From: Clostridia bacterium
GTDB taxonomy: Bacteria > Bacillota > Clostridia > Christensenellales > Aristaeellaceae
Length of the DNA stretch: 64,000 nucleotides
NCBI GenBank assembly: GCA_017937655.1
Contig: JAGBDE010000043.1
Location: 1 to 64,000 of the forward strand
Reading direction: 5' to 3'
Shown here piece by piece: positions 59,899 to 64,000 of the stretch. A program made the translations under genes and the position numbers. The notes under the pieces are model-generated. The model had not been told where the DNA came from. It was given only the letters and a program-made list of their open reading frames with translations, and ran no database searches. Position 1 is the stretch's first letter; each line of letters starts with the position of its first letter.

Positions 59899-61020
59899 GT
59901 GCGTTTTTCCATGCTCAGGGTCAAGCAGTTCCGGAACTATCCCTTTCTGGAACTGGCCCCTTCGCCGGGCATCACGGTGCTCTACGGCCCCAACGGCAGC
60001 GGCAAAACCAACCTGCTGGAAGCCATGCACCTGCTGTCTTTGGGCCGCAGCCACCGCACCCCCACCGACCGGGAGATGATCGCCCAGGGGGAAATGAGCG
60101 CGGTGATCCACGGCCAGACCATCCGCTCAGACGGCAAGCACGATATTGAAGTCAGGCTGTTCCAGCAGGAAAAGCCCCAGAAAAAAGTGCTGCTGTACGG
60201 CAAGCCCGCCCAACGCATCGCCGATATGATGGGCCACGCCACGGTGGTCATGTTTTCGCCGGAAGATATCCGCATCGTGCGGGACGGCCCCGCGGCCCGG
60301 CGGCGGTTTGTGGATATGCAGCTGAGCCAGATCCGGCCGGGGTATCTGCAGGTGCTGCGCACCTACCTGACGGTGCTGGAAAACCGCAATACCTTGCTCA
60401 AGCAGGATAAGCTGGGTATGGTCAGCGACTTTTCCGCCGAGCTGGACATCTGGGACGAGCAGCTGGCAGCCGCCGCCGCGCCGCTGGTGAAAAATCGCCG
60501 GTGGTTTCTGGATCAGCTGTCCAAGACCGCCGCGGAGGAGTACGCCTCCATCGCGGAAAACCCGGGCGAGCCCTTCGCGCTGGAGTACGTGGGCCCCCTA
60601 GCCAAGGCGGACGATCCCATCGCCCGCATGCTGGACGGGCTGCGCCGCAGCCGGGACGAAGACCGCCGCAGGCAGCACACCACCTTCGGCCCTCACCGGG
60701 ACGACATCGCCCTGATGCTGTACGGTCGCGACCTGCGCGCCATGGGCAGCCAGGGCCAGCTGCGCACCGCGGTGCTCAGCATGAAGCTGGGCGAGATCCG
60801 CCTCATTCAGGACGAGATGGGCGAGCCCCCGGCCCTCCTTCTGGACGATGTGTTCAGCGAGCTGGACGTGAAGCGGCGCAGCGCGCTTTTGCGCTCCACC
60901 CAGGGCATCCAGACCCTCATCACCTGCACCGACCGCCAGGACGCCGCCGACGCCCGGGCCGACCAGTTCCTTCGTGTATCGGAAGGGGCGGACGGAGCGG
61001 CAAAGGTGGAAGCGGAATAA
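59899..61020 (+). CDS. recF: RecF DNA repair ATPase
   Basis: About 373 residues. LRVKQFRNYPFLEL opens the protein; Walker A GPNGSGKTNLLEA; a coiled middle part; signature SQGQLRTAVLSMKLGEI; Walker B ALLLDDVFSELD; TCTDRQDA at the end. RecF loads RecA at gaps with RecO and RecR. The start is GTG 59899 (AAAGGGG 11 nt upstream) or ATG 59911. It is away from dnaA, dnaN and gyrB, its usual neighbours. Confidence 0.92.
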   Translation: MRFSMLRVKQFRNYPFLELAPSPGITVLYGPNGSGKTNLLEAMHLLSLGRSHRTPTDREMIAQGEMSAVIHGQTIRSDGKHDIEVRLFQQEKPQKKVLLYGKPAQRIADMMGHATVVMFSPEDIRIVRDGPAARRRFVDMQLSQIRPGYLQVLRTYLTVLENRNTLLKQDKLGMVSDFSAELDIWDEQLAAAAAPLVKNRRWFLDQLSKTAAEEYASIAENPGEPFALEYVGPLAKADDPIARMLDGLRRSRDEDRRRQHTTFGPHRDDIALMLYGRDLRAMGSQGQLRTAVLSMKLGEIRLIQDEMGEPPALLLDDVFSELDVKRRSALLRSTQGIQTLITCTDRQDAADARADQFLRVSEGADGAAKVEAE

Positions 61021-61122
61021 ATTCGACCATTCATTTTTCATCATCCCTGGGAACATCCGGCAATGGCCGGTTTCCGATAGATTCATTCGTCTTCATACCA
61101 TATACAGAAAGGATGTATCCCC

Positions 61123-62052
61123 ATGTTTGGACTGAGACCGGAAGGCAAGCGGGTCAAGGGTCTTGACCCCATCGTACAGATCATGCCCTACCTGATGCCC
61201 CAGCGCTGCGACGCCCAGGTATTCCTGAGCTACGACGCCGACTACGAACCCCTGATGAAGTACATCGCCGCCAAGAGCCGGGAAGGCATCAAGATCACCT
61301 TCATGGAGCTGCTCATTGCCTGCTACGTGCGCGCTGCCTCCCAGGTGCCGGAAACCAACCGATTCATCATGAACAAGCAGTACTACAACCGCAAGGAGCT
61401 GACCGTCAGCTTCACTTTGCTCCTGGACACCAAGGACGACACCATCGAAGAGAACGCCGTCAAGATCCGCTTCGACCCCGCGGACACCATCTTTGACGTC
61501 AGCGCCCGTGTGAAGAAGGCCATCGAGGAAAACCGCAAGCCTGCCGACGGTGGCTTCCTGATCAAGCTGGCTTCCGGCCTGCTCAAGGTGCCCGGCCTGG
61601 CCAACCTTGTGGTGGGCCTGGTGAAGCTGCTGGACCGCTACGGCCTGTGCCCCAAGTTCCTCATTGACGAGCTGCCCTTCCACACCAGCATGTTCATTAC
61701 CAACATGGCGTCCATTGGCATGACCCGTGTATACCATCACATCTACAACTTTGGCAACACCAGTCTGTTCATGTCCCTGGGCAATCCCATCCGCTCCAAC
61801 GCGGTGGACCGGGAGGGCAAGGTATACCGCAAGGCGGTGCTGCCCATCGGCATGACCGCTGACGAGCGCGTCTGCGGCGGCGCCATGTACGCCCGCCTCT
61901 TTGCCCAAATGAAGCATCTGCTGGCCCACCCCGAGGAGCTGGAGCTGCCCCCGGCGTCTGTGCGCTACAACGAGGGCTGCGAGTTCCACGAGCCCAAGCC
62001 GGAAAACGTGGCCGTGCCCGCCAAGGACGACGGCGTGGCCGCCGAGGCGTAA
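61123..62052 (+). CDS. E2/CAT-fold acyltransferase-like protein without HxxxDG
   Basis: A 309-residue protein with the chloramphenicol acetyltransferase/2-oxoacid dehydrogenase E2 catalytic fold (FMELLIACYVRAASQVPETNRF; SMFITNMASIGM; LPIGMTADERVCGGAMYARLF). In true E2 and CAT enzymes the last part reads DHRxxDG; here it is DERVCGG, so the catalytic His and Asp are replaced. There is no lipoyl domain and no E1 or E3 gene near. It may be a non-catalytic or altered acyltransferase. AAAGGATG precedes ATG. No known specific function. Confidence 0.75.
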   Translation: MFGLRPEGKRVKGLDPIVQIMPYLMPQRCDAQVFLSYDADYEPLMKYIAAKSREGIKITFMELLIACYVRAASQVPETNRFIMNKQYYNRKELTVSFTLLLDTKDDTIEENAVKIRFDPADTIFDVSARVKKAIEENRKPADGGFLIKLASGLLKVPGLANLVVGLVKLLDRYGLCPKFLIDELPFHTSMFITNMASIGMTRVYHHIYNFGNTSLFMSLGNPIRSNAVDREGKVYRKAVLPIGMTADERVCGGAMYARLFAQMKHLLAHPEELELPPASVRYNEGCEFHEPKPENVAVPAKDDGVAAEA

Positions 62053-62072
62053 TTGCATATTGGGGAGATTGG

Positions 62073-62418
62073 CCTTCTTTTCTTTTCAGTGAAAAGAAAA
62101 GAAGCAAAAGAAAACCAGCTTCTACCCGTGTTGATGGGTAGAAAGCTGGTTTTTCTTTTTGTTACTTTTGTTGGCTTGATGCATGGGGCTGGACACCATG
62201 GGGAGTCCACGCCCCAACAACTGTCCAGTCAATAGCGGTTTTCTTTTGGTACTTTTCTTTTGACTCAAAAGAAAAGTACGAAGGTTTTTCTTTTTTGTTG
62301 CTTTTGTTGGCTTGATACATGGGGCCGGACATCATGGGGAGTCCACGCCCCTGCAACTGTCCTGAATATTGTGGTTTTTCTTTTGTTTCTTTTCTTTTTG
62401 ACACAAAAAGAAAAGAAA
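62073..62418. repeat. Modular hairpin repeat, extended (M9)
   Basis: In order: CTTCTTTTCTTTT-CAGTG-AAAAGAAAAGAAG, AACCAGCTTCTACCC...GGGTAGAAAGCTGGTT terminator, the central GGGGCTGGAC..GTCCACGCCCC segment in reverse orientation, TACTTTTCTTTT-GACTC-AAAAGAAAAGTA, a second copy of the centre (GGGGCCGGAC..), and TTCTTTTCTTTTT-GACAC-AAAAAGAAAAGAA. So half the unit is duplicated in tandem. It fills the convergent gap between the E2-like gene and the SDR gene. Confidence 0.88.
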
Positions 62419-63132
62419 TCAGCAAAACCCGCCGTTCACGCCAAGCACCTGGCCCGTTACAAAGGACGCATCGTCCCCGGCAAGCCAGAGCACCGCCCGG
62501 GCCACGTCCTCCGGGGTGCCAAGACGGCATAGGGGGGTTTCGTCCGCCAGTGCATCCAGGTCGGTCTGGGAAAAGGCGGAAAGCATGTCCGTGCGGATGA
62601 CCCCCGGCGCCACGCAGTTGACCCGCACCTGGCTGGGGCCCACCTCCTTGGCCAGGGCCTGAGTCAGGCCGATGACCCCGGCTTTCACCGCGCTGTAGGC
62701 CACCTCGCAGCTGGCACCTACCTGGCCCCAGATGCTGGATACATTCACGATGCTGCCGCTGCGGCGGGAGATCATCCCCGGCAAGACGGCCCGGCAGAGG
62801 TAAAACACGCCGCTCAGGTTCACGTCCACCATCTGCTGCCAGTCGGCGTCGGAAACGTCCGTAAATAGCTGCTGGCGGGCGATTCCCGCGTTGTTCACCA
62901 GTACGTCGACGTGGGGCAAGTGGGCAGCCACCTGGGCCATGGCGGCGCGGACGGCGTCCGGGTTGGATACATCGCAGCGGATGGCATGTGCGCCGGTCTC
63001 CCGGGCGATGGCCTCCGCCGATGCGGTATCCTGGCGGTAGAGGAAGCACACGGCATAGCCCGCGGCAGAGAACGCCCGGACGCAGGCCGCGCCGATGCCT
63101 CTGCTGCCGCCGGTGATCAAAGCGGTTTTCAT
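62419..63132 (-). CDS. SDR-family oxidoreductase (FabG-like)
   Basis: A 237-residue short-chain dehydrogenase: cofactor motif ALITGGSRGIG, NNAG, catalytic Ser in NVSSIWGQ, and YSAVKAG with Tyr and Lys; PGVIRTDM and the C-terminal VTGQVLGVNGG are typical of 3-oxoacyl-ACP reductases. The absence of fatty-acid genes nearby leaves the substrate open. ATG 63132 follows AGAAAGG; it lies 19 bp after polC and may be co-transcribed. Confidence 0.9.
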   Translation of the reverse strand: MKTALITGGSRGIGAACVRAFSAAGYAVCFLYRQDTASAEAIARETGAHAIRCDVSNPDAVRAAMAQVAAHLPHVDVLVNNAGIARQQLFTDVSDADWQQMVDVNLSGVFYLCRAVLPGMISRRSGSIVNVSSIWGQVGASCEVAYSAVKAGVIGLTQALAKEVGPSQVRVNCVAPGVIRTDMLSAFSQTDLDALADETPLCRLGTPEDVARAVLWLAGDDASFVTGQVLGVNGGFC

Positions 63133-63151
63133 GACGATCAAACCTTTCTTG

Positions 63152-64000
63152 TTACAGTCCGCCCATGAGGGAGAAAAAGTCTACCTGGCTGGTTTCCGGC
63201 AGGCCCTCCAGCGCGCCCTGCTGGCGCAGCATGTCGATGACGCTGTCGCCCACATGGGCCCGGGTCTTCAGGTCCTCAATGCTGATGTAGGGGCGGCTTA
63301 TGTCGCGAGTTTCCAGCAGGCCCTGGATGGCGGCCTCGCCCAGGCCGTTGATGGCGGTGAAGGGGCAGCGCAGGTCGCCGTCCTCGGGCAGGAAGCGCAC
63401 CGCGTCCGACTTGTACAGATCCACGGGCAGCATGCGGATGCCCCGCTCCTGCATCTCCAAAACCATGTGCAGGGCGTTTTCCTCCTGCTTGTCCTTGATG
63501 GTCATCTTCTCTTCCCGGTTGCGGAACTCCTCCAAACGAGAGCGCAGGGTCTGGTTGCTCAGCAGCATCTTGGCCGCGTCAAAGCCGTCGCCGCGGATGG
63601 TAAAGTAGGCGGCATAGTACGCCTGGGGCCGATAGACCTTGTACCAGGCCACCCGCAGGCCCATGGTCACGTAGGCCACGGCGTGACCGCGAGGGAACAT
63701 GTACTTGATCTTGTGGCAGGAGTCGATGGCCCATTGGGGCACGTCGTGGGCGATCATGGCTTCTTCCCATTCCGGTTTGAGGCCGCGGCCCTTACGGACG
63801 CTTTCCATGATGTCAAAGCTCATCTTTTCCTGCATGCCCTTGGAGATCAGGAAGTTCATGATATCGTCGCGGGTGCAGAAGCACTGGGCCAGCTTGGCGG
63901 TGCCGGAGTTGATGATGTCCTGGGCGTTGCCCAGCCACACGTCGGTGCCGTGGCTCAGGCCGGAGATGCGGATCAGCTCCTCCATGGTGGAGGGCCGGGT
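63152..64000 (-). CDS. polC: DNA polymerase III PolC, C-terminal part (cut by window edge)
   Basis: The last 282 residues of a PolC-type replicative polymerase; the frame runs off the right edge. MEELIRISGLSHGTDVWLGNAQDII, KIKYMFPRGHAVAYVTMGLRVAWYK (the HhH/finger region) and YYAAYFTIRGDGFDA are PolC landmarks, ending with AINGLGEAAIQGLLETRD and DFFSLMGGL, a terminal motif like the beta-clamp binding tail. PolC is the leading-strand replicase of low-GC Gram-positive bacteria. Confidence 0.95.
   Translation of the reverse strand, partial: TRPSTMEELIRISGLSHGTDVWLGNAQDIINSGTAKLAQCFCTRDDIMNFLISKGMQEKMSFDIMESVRKGRGLKPEWEEAMIAHDVPQWAIDSCHKIKYMFPRGHAVAYVTMGLRVAWYKVYRPQAYYAAYFTIRGDGFDAAKMLLSNQTLRSRLEEFRNREEKMTIKDKQEENALHMVLEMQERGIRMLPVDLYKSDAVRFLPEDGDLRCPFTAINGLGEAAIQGLLETRDISRPYISIEDLKTRAHVGDSVIDMLRQQGALEGLPETSQVDFFSLMGGL

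Noticed and set aside
26058..62418. CRISPR array
   Set aside because: The C/T-rich hairpins recur but are scattered at gene ends, vary in sequence and have no regular spacers or cas genes.

Overview
The window looks like a chromosome segment from a Clostridia-type member of the Bacillota. It is GC-rich and carries strong AGGAGG ribosome binding sites, TTGACA/TATAAT promoters, a CtsR-type heat-shock operator, PolC, and a LexA box of the Bacillus DinR type. Cytoplasmic arabinoxylan enzymes would fit a gut or rumen bacterium. I cannot name the genus from sequence alone.

Positions 1 to about 7,460 are the integrase-proximal end of an integrative element that sits against a tRNA-Ser(CGA) gene and is visibly more AT-rich than the rest. 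It carries the tail of an unknown protein, an ECF sigma factor fused to a large extra domain, an SOS-regulated operon (Y-family polymerase, two small proteins, SRAP protein), a sigma-like regulator, an excisionase and a tyrosine integrase. A 5' remnant of a second tRNA-Ser lies exactly 180 bp beyond the intact tRNA and probably marks the junction with the chromosome.

From 7.5 kb to the right edge the content is chromosomal. In order: an arabinoxylan cluster (GH43, CE1-like esterase, GH51); YbaK deacylase and MATE transporter; a methyltransferase with a leader; an operon of YARHG protein, carboxypeptidase, ComF and a small membrane protein; a two-subunit ABC exporter coupled to a FliB-like protein; an MGH1-like glycosidase; tRNA-Glu and tRNA-Gln; an isopropylmalate/citrate synthase-family gene with an aminotransferase; a CDF transporter; an LCP protein; a BMP-type binding protein; an ABC-F ATPase behind an attenuator leader; M50 peptidase-ScpA-ScpB; SecG; a metallophosphoesterase; a flavin reductase with a YjjG nucleotidase; MoxR-DUF58-transglutaminase; Hsp20 with two CtsR boxes; UvrC; a methionine operon (metY-metA-metF-activation protein-metH, then gtrA); RecF; an E2/CAT-fold protein; an SDR; and the C-terminal part of PolC.

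The most unusual content is intergenic. Three kinds of repeat occupy many gene ends: (1) a modular unit built from two C/T-rich hairpins flanking a GGGG/CCCC hairpin and an AACCAGCTT...AAGCTGGTT terminator, seen complete or partial at nine places; (2) a REP-like unit of about 150 bp whose hairpin arms differ between copies by compensatory changes; (3) a pair of roughly 800-bp repeats in opposite orientation, about 19 kb apart, with an open frame kept in both copies. None contains a transposase. They look like structured RNA or DNA elements that have spread through this genome.
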